54,675 nucleotides of DNA from Bacillus sp. (in: firmicutes) (lineage in GTDB: Bacteria; Bacillota; Bacilli; Bacillales; Bacillaceae_J): assembly GCA_012842745.1 (NCBI GenBank), contig DUSF01000016.1, forward strand, positions 1-54,675, written 5' to 3'. Below the pieces are notes generated by a model. The model worked only from the letters and a program-made list of their open reading frames with translations. It had not been told where the DNA came from and made no database searches. This document shows positions 43,847 to 52,610 of this stretch, one piece after another. Position numbers and translations under genes: made by a program. Within the stretch, counting starts at the first letter, position 1; each line of letters opens with the position of its first letter.

Positions 43847-46800
43847 TTACGATGGGATTCGTAATGTGATTTTTGTTCCCTTTCCAAATTCGCTTTGCAC
43901 TTCTAACTTCGAGTTGTACTCATATTTTAGTCGTCTGTTAATATTTTCAAGCCCTACCCCATTGTTCGAATTGGCATCTCTATTGAACAATGTTTGTAGC
44001 TGCTCTTTCTTCATTCCAACCCCATCATCTTCAACCTCAATAAAATAGGCACTCTCTTCTATAAAAACTTTTATGATTACCGTTCCGCCTTCCAGCTTCT
44101 CACCAATCCCATGCCTAATCGCATTTTCCACGAGCGGTTGAATTAACAGAGGCGGCATCGTTAGAGCAAATGTTTCGTCCGCTATATCATATTTTACGAG
44201 GAGCCTTTCTCCAAATCTTGTTTTTTCAATTTCTACATAGGATTCGATAAGTTGCAGCTCTTTTTCAAATGGTATTCGTTTTTCTAGATTGCTGAATTGA
44301 AAGCTGCCTCGTAAATAATCTGCAAAATCTACTATAAGCTTTCTCGATTTCTTAACATCTGTATAGCTTAAAGCTGTAATTGTATGTAAGACATTATATA
44401 AGAAATGTGGCTTAATCTGTGATTGGAGAAAAGCCATTTCAGTGTCAATTATTTTTTCCAACGATTTCTTCATGATTAGGAGACTGCTAATTCTTGCCTT
44501 CAACTCACCCAATTCAAATGGTTTTAACAAAATGTCATTCGCTCCCGCATTGAAAGCAACAATTTTATCTTGTGGCTGTCCACCAGCAGTAACGATTAAT
44601 ACGGGCAATTCCAGTAAAGTATATTCTCTCCGAATACTTTGACAAACATCAAAACCAGTTAATCCTGGCATCATTAAATCAAGAATAGCTAAATCAATTT
44701 TGTTAGATTTGACGATAACATCGATGGCCTCATAACCGTTTTTGACGGCAATTACCGTACAATTCATTGGCTCAAGCAATTCTATTAATATTTTTAAATT
44801 GTAAAAGTTATCATCCGCTACTAAAACTGTGTAAATACCCTTTTTCGTTGAAGTATAAGGAGTAGGCAAGACAAATTCCTTCGGCTGTTCATACACTTCA
44901 TTATTTCTTTGTTTTTCATTCGGGCTTTCCATAGCCTTCGCTGCTGGTAGACGAATTGTAACCGTTGTACCAACCCCTTTTTCTGAAGATACGAGGATTT
45001 TCCCTTTTTGAAGTTCGACTAACTGCTTAACGATTGATAATCCTAAACCAACCCCTTGATTTTCCACCTTATCAAAAGATTTAAATGGCTCAAAAATAGT
45101 TGCTAATTGCTCTTCATCCATCCCAACACCAGTATCTTTAATAGAAATCTCGATTTTACCGTTCCATTCCTTCGCCTCAACTACTATACTTCCATTATGG
45201 GTATGTTTGATGGCATTATCTAGTAAATTACTAATAATTTGGCTAAAACGATTTTCATCTGCAAACACTGGGGGTAATTGGGCAGGAACTTTATTAAGCA
45301 ACTCTATCTTATTTTCCAACGTTAAAAAAGAATACATTTTTAAATTCACTTCCACTGTTGAATACACATGAACAGGCATTGGTTGTATCTTTAATTCTCC
45401 TTGCTTCAACATTGAAAGATCTAAAATATCAAAAACAAGCTTTGTTAATCTTCTAGAAATATTGTTTATAAGCTCTATTTTCGCTTTTTGGTCTTTTGTT
45501 AACGGATGACCTGAATCATCCAATAAAGACTTAGAAATATTCATCACCCCATGAAGTGGTGTCTTAAACTCATGAGATGTTCTTGTTAGAAAATCATCTT
45601 TTAATTGATCCAGCTTCAAAAGCTGTAGAGAAAGCTCTTCAACTTTGTTAAAAGCACTTGAAATTTGTGTAATCATCAAAAACGCAATCATTAGTACGAA
45701 TAGTAGAGCCGAAATGCCAACCGCATAAAATGGAATCGAAAAGTAGAAAATTAAATTTTGCAAGCAGGCATAAATATTAAGCGCCAAAACAGCAACAGCT
45801 AAAAAAAAGCTTCCCTCTACTCTATACAGTGTAGCCAGCACAAATATATACAACGTATAAATAAAAGAAGCATTTGCAAAAATTGATAATGATAATCGAA
45901 GAAGTTCAATATAGTGTTGAGGCGGAACAATGCTACTTACTACTAGTAGACATACTTCAGCTATAACGAACCAGTTAACAATTTTCCTAGAACAAAAATC
46001 CCCAAATGCCCAATACAAATAAAGCAACAAGCTTGTACTAATACCAATAATGGATAGATACTGAATATTTAAGTAGAGCCGGAATGGCAATGAGTTAAAT
46101 AAGTCAAATAAAATCCTTTCACCACGCACTGATGTGAATGCTGCTGCGAAAATACATACTAATGCAAAAGCAATAAAAGCATAATTATTTTTTCTTCGAA
46201 CATATAAACCTGTAAAAAGCAGTCCAATAATGATAAAGGAAACGACTGCAACCCAATCATGCACAAGCGCCCTATCTTGAAAAGCTGAAATATAAGACTG
46301 GTAACCGAAATAAATAGGTTCATTAATTCCGCTGCTAATTGAAAAGTCATAATTTGCTACTTGAACGATGATTTCGTTGAATCCTGGGTGAAGTGTAAAA
46401 TAACCGACATACGGTTTGTTCTTAGCCTTGTAAGATGTTTCTTTTATATCGGGATTTCCGCTAGAGCCTATTCGCTTTCCGTTCACATATATTCGATTAG
46501 CTACTTGAATGGATGAGGTTTTTATCCCATATAGTTGTTCAGTATCATCAATCTTGACATGTAAACGGTAGGTGGCGGAGCCAAGTAGCTCCATTTCCTT
46601 TTTCCAAGATTTTGGCACACTAATCCAGGATGCTTCATTTGCATTCATACTCGAACGGTTATGTGAAAGAAAGTCATTGGGGCTTACTAATTCATTAGGA
46701 TAAAATTCCCATTCTCCGTTTAGAGGTATTGTTCTGTTTTCTTGAAAGTCCCACTTTTCCAAATTTAATATACCTTTACTTGCTACAGGGTACTTCTCCG

Positions 46801-46888
46801 AATTCACTTTAAATATAGCCAAAATAATACTATAGGTCCCCATTATGAGAAGCAGGGTTACAATCAATGCTACAATTTTTTTTGTCAT
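43847..46888 (-). CDS. 7TM hybrid sensor with two histidine kinase modules
   Basis: A 1013-residue protein. It has a signal/TM segment (~4-26), an extracellular beta-sandwich (~40-200, with LNGEWEFYP and ANRIYVNGKRIG, as in 7TMR-DISM sensors), seven TM helices (~210-410), HisKA with H439 (TSHEFKTPLHG), a first HATPase (N557, DTGVGM, GVGLGLSIV), a receiver with D737 (LAILDLMMPG), and a second, LytS-type kinase with H828 (IKPHFLYN) and its own HATPase (N922, DDGVGM, GVGLENI). Two kinases of different classes in one chain suggest an internal relay plus an output to the neighbouring regulator. The ATG at 46888 is preferred (AAGGG upstream). Confidence 0.9.
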   Translation of the reverse strand: MTKKIVALIVTLLLIMGTYSIILAIFKVNSEKYPVASKGILNLEKWDFQENRTIPLNGEWEFYPNELVSPNDFLSHNRSSMNANEASWISVPKSWKKEMELLGSATYRLHVKIDDTEQLYGIKTSSIQVANRIYVNGKRIGSSGNPDIKETSYKAKNKPYVGYFTLHPGFNEIIVQVANYDFSISSGINEPIYFGYQSYISAFQDRALVHDWVAVVSFIIIGLLFTGLYVRRKNNYAFIAFALVCIFAAAFTSVRGERILFDLFNSLPFRLYLNIQYLSIIGISTSLLLYLYWAFGDFCSRKIVNWFVIAEVCLLVVSSIVPPQHYIELLRLSLSIFANASFIYTLYIFVLATLYRVEGSFFLAVAVLALNIYACLQNLIFYFSIPFYAVGISALLFVLMIAFLMITQISSAFNKVEELSLQLLKLDQLKDDFLTRTSHEFKTPLHGVMNISKSLLDDSGHPLTKDQKAKIELINNISRRLTKLVFDILDLSMLKQGELKIQPMPVHVYSTVEVNLKMYSFLTLENKIELLNKVPAQLPPVFADENRFSQIISNLLDNAIKHTHNGSIVVEAKEWNGKIEISIKDTGVGMDEEQLATIFEPFKSFDKVENQGVGLGLSIVKQLVELQKGKILVSSEKGVGTTVTIRLPAAKAMESPNEKQRNNEVYEQPKEFVLPTPYTSTKKGIYTVLVADDNFYNLKILIELLEPMNCTVIAVKNGYEAIDVIVKSNKIDLAILDLMMPGLTGFDVCQSIRREYTLLELPVLIVTAGGQPQDKIVAFNAGANDILLKPFELGELKARISSLLIMKKSLEKIIDTEMAFLQSQIKPHFLYNVLHTITALSYTDVKKSRKLIVDFADYLRGSFQFSNLEKRIPFEKELQLIESYVEIEKTRFGERLLVKYDIADETFALTMPPLLIQPLVENAIRHGIGEKLEGGTVIIKVFIEESAYFIEVEDDGVGMKKEQLQTLFNRDANSNNGVGLENINRRLKYEYNSKLEVQSEFGKGTKITLRIPS

Positions 46889-46899
46889 CACATCGCCCT

Positions 46900-48024
46900 T
46901 CATATTTCTAAAATTAAATTCTTATAAATACGTAGCGTTTCATCTCGGAGTGGCAGACCTAGATTCATATTCATTTCATGTTCTATTTGCTGATAAACCT
47001 TAACAGCCTCTGTTTTCATTCCTATGCTACAATATAACTTTATAAGTTGCTGAGCATCATTTTCAGAGTTCGGCAAAATATTGATCACTTGATGCAAGCT
47101 GTCAGCTGCAAGTGAAAGATTACCAGAATCTTTAAAACATTGATAAGCAGAACGTAAAACACGAATGTACCTTGCTTGCAATTCTTCCTTTTTAGAAATC
47201 GCCCAATCAAAATCGCATCTTTCTAAATACTCACCTTTATATAAGTTACACATTTCTTGGAACAACTGCTCTGTCAGTTGTTCTTCCGATAATAATCGGT
47301 CAGTGATTTCGATGAATTTTGTTGTATCAATCGTTACATTATTTATTGATAATAAATAGCCCTTTCCAACCCTGCTTATATGGGCATTTATGTTATTTTT
47401 CTCTAATGTTTTTCTTAAATAAGAAAGGCATGTATACAAATACGTTTTTGCCTTTTCTATATTAGATTCTGGCCAAAGGGCATCTATAATGACATCCGTT
47501 TCTATTGGTGTAGATGCATGGTGAATCAAAAAAGCGCATAATTCTTTTTCTTTGTTTGTTTTCCATGGTAGCAATCTATTATTTTCATGGGGTAGACGAA
47601 TGAAAAAGCCACCAAGGCATTGGATAATAGGCTGATTATTTTGAATATGTTGAGTTTGTTTGTTCACAAGGTTCTCTCTTACCCTCTTAATCGACTGTTC
47701 AAGTCTTTCTATTGTAAAAGGTTTTAATAAATAATCAACAGAGTTCACTTCAAAAGCTTCTATAGCGTAATCTGTATAGGCGGTAATAAAAATAATAAAG
47801 ACATGGGGTGCCTTTATTTTTATTTTTCTAGCAACATCCAATCCCATCAAGCTTGGCATTTGAATATCTAAGAATACAACATCTACCTGTTCAGTTTCAA
47901 TCGCATTGATTGCCTTTAACGGATTCGTATATTGACCAACAATCGTTACTTCACCAATCTCACATAAACATATTTCTAGTACATCTAATGAACTTTGTTC
48001 ATCATCAACAAGAATTGCTCGCAT
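46900..48024 (-). CDS. Response regulator REC-wHTH-BTAD (SARP-like)
   Basis: A 374-residue regulator. The receiver (1-~115) has D7/D8, phospho-acceptor D53 (VVFLDIQMP), T81 and K101 (YLLKPF). A winged-helix DNA-binding domain (~135-235, ending SRVGKGYLLS) of OmpR/SARP type follows, then a BTAD helical domain (~240-374: FIEITDRLL...YKGEYL...EELQARYIRVL). BTAD regulators in Streptomyces bind phased heptamers next to promoters. Its stop lies 11 bases before the kinase gene start, so the two are one transcript. Confidence 0.92.
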   Translation of the reverse strand: MRAILVDDEQSSLDVLEICLCEIGEVTIVGQYTNPLKAINAIETEQVDVVFLDIQMPSLMGLDVARKIKIKAPHVFIIFITAYTDYAIEAFEVNSVDYLLKPFTIERLEQSIKRVRENLVNKQTQHIQNNQPIIQCLGGFFIRLPHENNRLLPWKTNKEKELCAFLIHHASTPIETDVIIDALWPESNIEKAKTYLYTCLSYLRKTLEKNNINAHISRVGKGYLLSINNVTIDTTKFIEITDRLLSEEQLTEQLFQEMCNLYKGEYLERCDFDWAISKKEELQARYIRVLRSAYQCFKDSGNLSLAADSLHQVINILPNSENDAQQLIKLYCSIGMKTEAVKVYQQIEHEMNMNLGLPLRDETLRIYKNLILEI

Positions 48025-48434
48025 CGTCTATCCCACTTTCATTTTGATAAACTTACCAAAGGCCTCTGCTTCTTTAACTCTATAATTCTATTTTTTATTA
48101 ACTCAAATTTTGAAGTTTAATTTGAACACTAAAGTCTCATGACTACTAGGGTTGGATCAAAATTACTATCAAGTTGTTTTTCTTAGGTTTTTGTGGTAGA
48201 AAAAAGAAAGACACCTGTTTCTTTGGTAAAATAAAGGTGGTTAAACCAAATTACGAAAGAAATATGTCAATTATGTTAACGAAAAAATCGCTATTTGTCT
48301 ATTTAACACAAGCTGTGAAAAATATTTTTTCTGAAATTAAATATGGATAGACATTTACGAAATGTTTATATTGAAAAAAACTTGGATTTTTCTATGTCCG
48401 AAGGTTGAATTGTAAAATTACGGAGGGATTGAAG
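48025..48434. other. Long intergenic region between the regulator gene and bcp
   Basis: About 410 AT-rich bases with no gene that I can support. It must hold the divergent promoters of the regulator/kinase operon and bcp. No clear sigma-A or sigma-B promoter, riboswitch or CCTTAAA heptamer was found in it. Only the bcp SD (GGAGGG, near 48422) is obvious. Confidence 0.7.
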
Positions 48435-48905
48435 ATGCCAGTAGAAATTGGAGCAAAAGCACCAGATTTTGCATTACCAGCAAGCAACGGAGAAACAGTC
48501 AAGTTGTCCGATTTTCAAGGAAAGCATGTTGTCTTATATTTTTATCCAAAAGATATGACGCCAGGTTGTACGACTGAGGCTTGTGATTTTCGGGACAAGC
48601 ATGAAAGTTTTGCTGAATTAAATGCGGTAATTCTCGGGGTAAGTCCTGACCCGATGAACCGCCATGATAAATTTATCGAAAAGTATGATTTGCCGTTTTT
48701 GCTTTTGGCTGATGAAGATCATAAAGCAGCGGAAGCCTATGGCGTATGGAAAATGAAGAAAAACTTTGGCAAGGAATATATGGGGATTGAGCGCTCGACT
48801 TTTATAATCGATAAAGATGGCATGCTTGTTAAGGAATGGCGTAAAGTGAAAGTAAAGGGTCATGTTGAAGAAGCTCTTACTTTTATAAAAGAAAACTTAT
48901 CGTAA
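48435..48905 (+). CDS. bcp: Thiol peroxidase Bcp (PrxQ type)
   Basis: A 156-residue peroxiredoxin. C45 (PGCTTEAC) is the peroxidatic Cys and C50 the resolving Cys, the spacing of the PrxQ/Bcp class; R122 in IERSTFIID is the usual active-site Arg. It reduces hydroperoxides using thioredoxin. The start at 48435 is seven bases after GGAGGG. In B. subtilis it lies near perR; here two extra genes stand between. Confidence 0.95.
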   Translation: MPVEIGAKAPDFALPASNGETVKLSDFQGKHVVLYFYPKDMTPGCTTEACDFRDKHESFAELNAVILGVSPDPMNRHDKFIEKYDLPFLLLADEDHKAAEAYGVWKMKKNFGKEYMGIERSTFIIDKDGMLVKEWRKVKVKGHVEEALTFIKENLS

Positions 48906-49042
48906 TGGAGTATGCTGGACATATTAGGTGATGATATTTCTGGTAGTGCCTATTTTAATTGAAACAGGCGATTACCTATACAAGCGCTGTGGTTTGAACG
49001 TATAGTAAAGTGTAGGGCATACCTCCTCAGATGATAGCATTG

Positions 49043-49072
49043 ATGCGGGATATTATATCCCGCATTTTTTTT
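49043..49072 (+). terminator. Rho-independent terminator after bcp
   Basis: ATGCGGGATA (49043-49052) pairs with TATCCCGCAT (49056-49065), then a run of T. The ~130 bases between bcp and this hairpin carry no recognisable gene and may be a long 3' UTR. Confidence 0.9.
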
Positions 49073-49098
49073 CAATAAAAAATTTAGAGGTGATTAGC

Positions 49099-50049
49099 TT
49101 GAAAGTATTGACATCATTTAAAGCGATTCCGCAAATCAAAAAAGAGCTTTTAGAGAAGTTTCCAAATGTAGATTTTTCTTTTCAGCCAACAATGAAAGAA
49201 GCTGAAGCGGAGCTTGATAGTGCTGAAATTTTAGTTACATATGGTGAGGATTTAAACGAGGAATTAATTGATAAAGCGAAAAAATTAAAGTGGATTATGG
49301 TTTTTTCGGCTGGGATTGAGAAAATGCCTTTTGCGGCCATCAAAGAAAAGGGGATTTTAGTTACGAATGCCAGGGGGATATCGAAGACCCCGATGGCCGA
49401 GTATACTATCGGTATGATGCTCCAGGTTGCTAGGAAAACAAAACTATTAATTGAAAATGAAAAGCAGGAAATCTGGGATCGAAGGATAAAAATGGTTGAG
49501 ATATCAGGCAGTACAATTACAATCATTGGTACGGGTGCAATTGGCTGTGAAATTGCGAGACTTGCAAAAGCTTTTCATATGAAAACGATTGGTATTAATC
49601 GTAGTGGTCGGAAAGCGGAATATTTCGATGAAGTTTATACAGTTTCTGAAATGGACCAGGCGATTGAGCAAGGGGACTATATCGTATCGGTATTACCTAG
49701 TACACCTGAAACATATCATTTATTAAAAGACCATCATTTTGAAAAAATGAAAGATGATTGTGTATTTATAAATATTGGGAGAGGCAGTATAGTTGATGAA
49801 AAAGTTTTATTAAAAGCGCTAGAAAACAATCAAATTTCCCATGCCATTTTAGATGTTTTTGAAACAGAGCCGTTAGAAAAAGGCCATCCTTTTTGGAAAA
49901 TGGACAATGTGACAGTTACAGCTCATCTATCAGGGATTTCGCCATTATATCAGCCACGAAGCTTAGAAATATTTGAATACAATCTCAAAGAGTATATTTC
50001 AGGTGAAAATAATTTTATAAACGTTATTGATTTAGACAGGGGGTATTAA
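49099..50049 (+). CDS. D-isomer-specific 2-hydroxyacid dehydrogenase
   Basis: A 316-residue NAD(P)-dependent enzyme. The Rossmann motif is GTGAIG (~148-153), and the catalytic set is R in INIGRGSIVDE, E in FETEPLEKGHP and H in TAHLSG. It reduces a 2-keto acid to a D-2-hydroxy acid; the substrate cannot be told. TTG start at 49099 is chosen because AGAGGTG lies six bases upstream; a GTG inside the SD is unlikely. The next gene overlaps its stop by one base. Confidence 0.9.
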   Translation: MKVLTSFKAIPQIKKELLEKFPNVDFSFQPTMKEAEAELDSAEILVTYGEDLNEELIDKAKKLKWIMVFSAGIEKMPFAAIKEKGILVTNARGISKTPMAEYTIGMMLQVARKTKLLIENEKQEIWDRRIKMVEISGSTITIIGTGAIGCEIARLAKAFHMKTIGINRSGRKAEYFDEVYTVSEMDQAIEQGDYIVSVLPSTPETYHLLKDHHFEKMKDDCVFINIGRGSIVDEKVLLKALENNQISHAILDVFETEPLEKGHPFWKMDNVTVTAHLSGISPLYQPRSLEIFEYNLKEYISGENNFINVIDLDRGY

Positions 50050-50600
50050 TGGTGAAAATTTATACAAAAACAGGTGATAAAGGAACGACATCGCTTGTTT
50101 ATGGTGAAAGAGTATCGAAGACAGATCCGCGCGTTGAAGCTTACGGCACTTGTGATGAAGCAAATTCACTAGTAGGCTTGGCATTAAGTTATGTTAAAAA
50201 GGAAGAGTTTGCAGCAAAGAAAGAGATAATTGCTGTTTTTCATCGTGTTCAAACTTGTCTTTTTCATGTTGGGGCTGAAATATCAACCCCTGCAGGCAAA
50301 GAAGTGAAATGGAAAATAACTTTAGAGGATATTACAGAGCTAGAGAAGGTCATGGATCAATGGAGCGAAAAAATACCACCATTACAGAGTTTTATACTGC
50401 CTGGTGGACATCAAGCAGGCGCCAGCTTACATGTTGCCAGGACAGTCGTTAGGAGAGCAGAAAGAAACGCAGTCGCCATTGGTGAGTCTGTCAATCCGCT
50501 TGTGTTATCCTATTTAAATCGCCTCTCAGATTTCTTATTTGTTGCTGCGCGCTATATTAATTATTGCTTAAATGAGGAAGAAATGGGGCTTCATCAATAG
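50049..50600 (+). CDS. PduO-type cob(I)alamin adenosyltransferase
   Basis: A 183-residue adenosyltransferase. The N-terminal KTGDKGTTSLVYGERVSKTD and YGTCDEANSLVGLA form the ATP site, and RTVVRRAERN the second conserved block. It makes adenosylcobalamin from cobalamin and ATP. It overlaps the dehydrogenase stop by one base and is probably co-translated with it. No cobalamin enzyme or riboswitch lies nearby, so the pairing is unexplained. Confidence 0.94.
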   Translation: MVKIYTKTGDKGTTSLVYGERVSKTDPRVEAYGTCDEANSLVGLALSYVKKEEFAAKKEIIAVFHRVQTCLFHVGAEISTPAGKEVKWKITLEDITELEKVMDQWSEKIPPLQSFILPGGHQAGASLHVARTVVRRAERNAVAIGESVNPLVLSYLNRLSDFLFVAARYINYCLNEEEMGLHQ

Positions 50601-50633
50601 CCGTTGCAATGCTGGAGAAGGAAAACATTGGTG

Positions 50634-50663
50634 TTGACAATCCAACTAGTGCAAATGTACAAT
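50634..50663 (+). promoter_or_regulatory. perR promoter (sigma-A)
   Basis: TTGACA (50634-50639), 18 bases, TACAAT (50658-50663). The expected start near 50670 puts the Per box at about +8 to +22, a position that blocks transcription. Confidence 0.8.
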
Positions 50664-50676
50664 AGTAATAATCAGA

Positions 50677-50691
50677 TTATAACTATTATAA
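50677..50691. promoter_or_regulatory. Per box (PerR operator) ahead of perR
   Basis: TTATAACTATTATAA differs at one position from the PerR consensus TTATAATnATTATAA. It implies negative autoregulation that is relieved by peroxide. Confidence 0.85.
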
Positions 50692-50727
50692 AGTAATAAT
50701 TTATATACTGAAGAGAGGTGCATGACG

Positions 50728-51165
50728 ATGTCAGAATTACGTATTCAAGAGGCAATGGAGACATTAAAGGGGTCGGGAGTTCGAATCACACCGCAGCGTC
50801 ATGCGATATTGGAGTATTTACTCGAATCGATGTCACACCCAACAGCAGACGAGATTTATAAGGCGCTAGAAGGGAAATTCCCTAATATGAGCGTTGCTAC
50901 CGTTTATAATAATTTGCGCGTGTTTAAGGATGTTGGGCTAGTGCGTGAATTAACTTACGGTGATTCCTCAAGCCGTTTTGATTGTAATATTACAGACCAT
51001 TATCACGTTATTTGCGAAGAATGTGGTAAGATTGTGGACTTCCATTATCCGGGTTTTTATGAAGTAGAAACGCTCGCAGAACATGTTACAGGATTTGAAG
51101 TAAGTCATCATAGAATGGAAGTATATGGAGTTTGCCAAGAGTGCAAGAACAATCAAAAACATTAA
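50728..51165 (+). CDS. perR: Peroxide-sensing repressor PerR (Fur family)
   Basis: A 145-residue Fur-family repressor that aligns without gaps to the B. subtilis protein. The regulatory metal ligands are H37, D85, H91, H93 and D104 (oxidation at H37/H91 inactivates the protein); the structural zinc ligands are C96, C99, C136 and C139. The winged helix reads [13 protein letters not shown]. The ATG at 50728 is chosen over 50722 because AGAGGTG nearly touches the latter. Targets should include its own gene and oxidative-stress genes, perhaps bcp. Confidence 0.97.
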   Translation: MSELRIQEAMETLKGSGVRITPQRHAILEYLLESMSHPTADEIYKALEGKFPNMSVATVYNNLRVFKDVGLVRELTYGDSSSRFDCNITDHYHVICEECGKIVDFHYPGFYEVETLAEHVTGFEVSHHRMEVYGVCQECKNNQKH

Positions 51166-51171
51166 TCAATG

Positions 51172-51222
51172 AAAAAGACAGGGACTACGCTATTTGCGTA
51201 TGAACCTGTCTTTTCTTTTTTG
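51172..51222. terminator. Terminator between perR and ygzB
   Basis: AAAAGACAGG (51173-51182) pairs with CCTGTCTTTT (51205-51214), with an inner TACGC/GCGTA stem; T-rich sequence follows. It serves convergent genes. Confidence 0.88.
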
Positions 51223-51226
51223 TTAG

Positions 51227-51577
51227 TTATTTCTTTTTTGAATTGTATTTTTCATCAAATTCCTTGCCTTCAAGATTCGGGTCTAATGTTAACGGCTCAT
51301 TACAGTACATACATAAATCTACACGACCAAGCATTTTTGTCGGTTTGTTACAGGATGGACAAACAACTTGTATCGTTTTCGTTGAGAGCATACCAATCCA
51401 AAAGTAAACAAGCGTACTTGCGATTATAAATAAAAAGCCAAGAAAAATAAAACTTACCATAACCCAGGCAGTAGTTTTAAAGAATATGCCGACGTACATA
51501 ATTGCAATACCAACAAAAATGAGTAGAAGTGCAAATGTACGAATTTTATTGATTTTACTAGAATATTTTAAACCCAT
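51227..51577 (-). CDS. ygzB: YgzB-family membrane protein
   Basis: A 116-residue protein with two hydrophobic helices (~14-34 and ~38-62), then a zinc-ribbon-like CPSC...CMYC pair (~74 and ~90) and a charged tail. This matches YgzB, a conserved neighbour of perR in Bacillus. Function unknown. SD GGAGG lies upstream on the minus strand. Confidence 0.9.
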   Translation of the reverse strand: MGLKYSSKINKIRTFALLLIFVGIAIMYVGIFFKTTAWVMVSFIFLGFLFIIASTLVYFWIGMLSTKTIQVVCPSCNKPTKMLGRVDLCMYCNEPLTLDPNLEGKEFDEKYNSKKK

Positions 51578-51728
51578 TCAAATTCCCTCCTAAAAATCGA
51601 TTATATCACATCAATAAAATGAAAGGTTAGCGTGGATTGTGAATTTTTTGTCGAAAAAAGGTATTTTCAAATTTTTGTAGAAAATATATAGCAACCAAAT
51701 TATGAAGAGTTTGTATGGAGGAATAAAA

Positions 51729-52604
51729 ATGGATGAATTACTCCGACCTTTATATGAAGTAAAAGCTAATGATATAGAAACATTAGGAGTACTAATTTTA
51801 GATAAAACAAAAACAAGTAGCCTGTTGACTGAGCAATTTGATGCAATAATGCTTATTATAAAGAAATGTTCTGAAACAGAAGAATTGACATATGATGTCG
51901 ACCATTACAATATTGAAGATAAGAAGATTGCAGTATTTATCGTACAGGAAAGTACGCTTTTACAATGGTTATCTGAAGTCAATCATCGCAAGTATCTCTT
52001 GTGGATTTTAAATGGAGGAATCTTGTTTGATAGGAATGAATATATAGTAAAACTTAGAAAAGGACTACTTGAATTTCCGACAGAGAAAAGAAAAAAGAAA
52101 ATTGCGATTGAATTTGCTAAATTAATAAGACGCTATTTCAATGGAAAAGAATTATATGATGGAAAGCAATATTTAGACGCCTATAATCAAATGGCAAAAG
52201 CCCTACATCATTTAGCGAGATTATCTGTTATTGAGCATGGCTTTTATCCTGAATTAACTGTATGGAATCAGGTGAAAAGAATTGAGCCTGAAGTTTACGC
52301 TTTATATTTAGAGTTAGTTGAAAGCAATGAATTAATAGAAGAAAGGGTACAGCTGCTACTCTTGGCAATTGAATTTGCGATCAGTTCCCGTTCAAGAATA
52401 GGAAGCAGTTATTTAATAGAAATAATGAAATCTAAAAAAGATTCGTGGACGATTTCGGAATTAGTCAATGAAAAAGAACTGAAAGAGTTATCTGCCGACT
52501 TAGGATTACTTATGCAATATTTGGCGGCGAAACATATTGTTCAGATTGACAGTCAAGAAGTGGATGGACAAAGTATATTTCAAATGAAATATGAAGCTAG
52601 ATAA
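51729..52604 (+). CDS. ygxA: YgxA, nucleotidyltransferase-like protein
   Basis: A 291-residue protein with a degenerate nucleotidyltransferase N-terminal domain (LGVLILDKTKTSSLLTEQFD, where the GS and DxD catalytic motifs are not evident), a helical middle (AYNQMAKALHHLARL) and a wHTH-like end. In B. subtilis ygxA lies just before an rrn operon, as here. ATG at 51729 follows GGAGG. The stop codon forms part of the IS target duplication, so the protein is intact but its natural terminator has been displaced. Confidence 0.9.
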   Translation: MDELLRPLYEVKANDIETLGVLILDKTKTSSLLTEQFDAIMLIIKKCSETEELTYDVDHYNIEDKKIAVFIVQESTLLQWLSEVNHRKYLLWILNGGILFDRNEYIVKLRKGLLEFPTEKRKKKIAIEFAKLIRRYFNGKELYDGKQYLDAYNQMAKALHHLARLSVIEHGFYPELTVWNQVKRIEPEVYALYLELVESNELIEERVQLLLLAIEFAISSRSRIGSSYLIEIMKSKKDSWTISELVNEKELKELSADLGLLMQYLAAKHIVQIDSQEVDGQSIFQMKYEAR

Positions 52605-52610
52605 AATGGT
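52603..52610 (+). repeat. Target-site duplication, left copy
   Basis: AAAATGGT, identical to 54318-54325; eight bases is the usual length for ISL3. The first two bases belong to the ygxA stop codon. Confidence 0.92.

Noticed and set aside
48906-49042. Small gene or RNA after bcp
   Set aside because: No frame with an SD and no clear fold before the terminator; best read as a 3' UTR.
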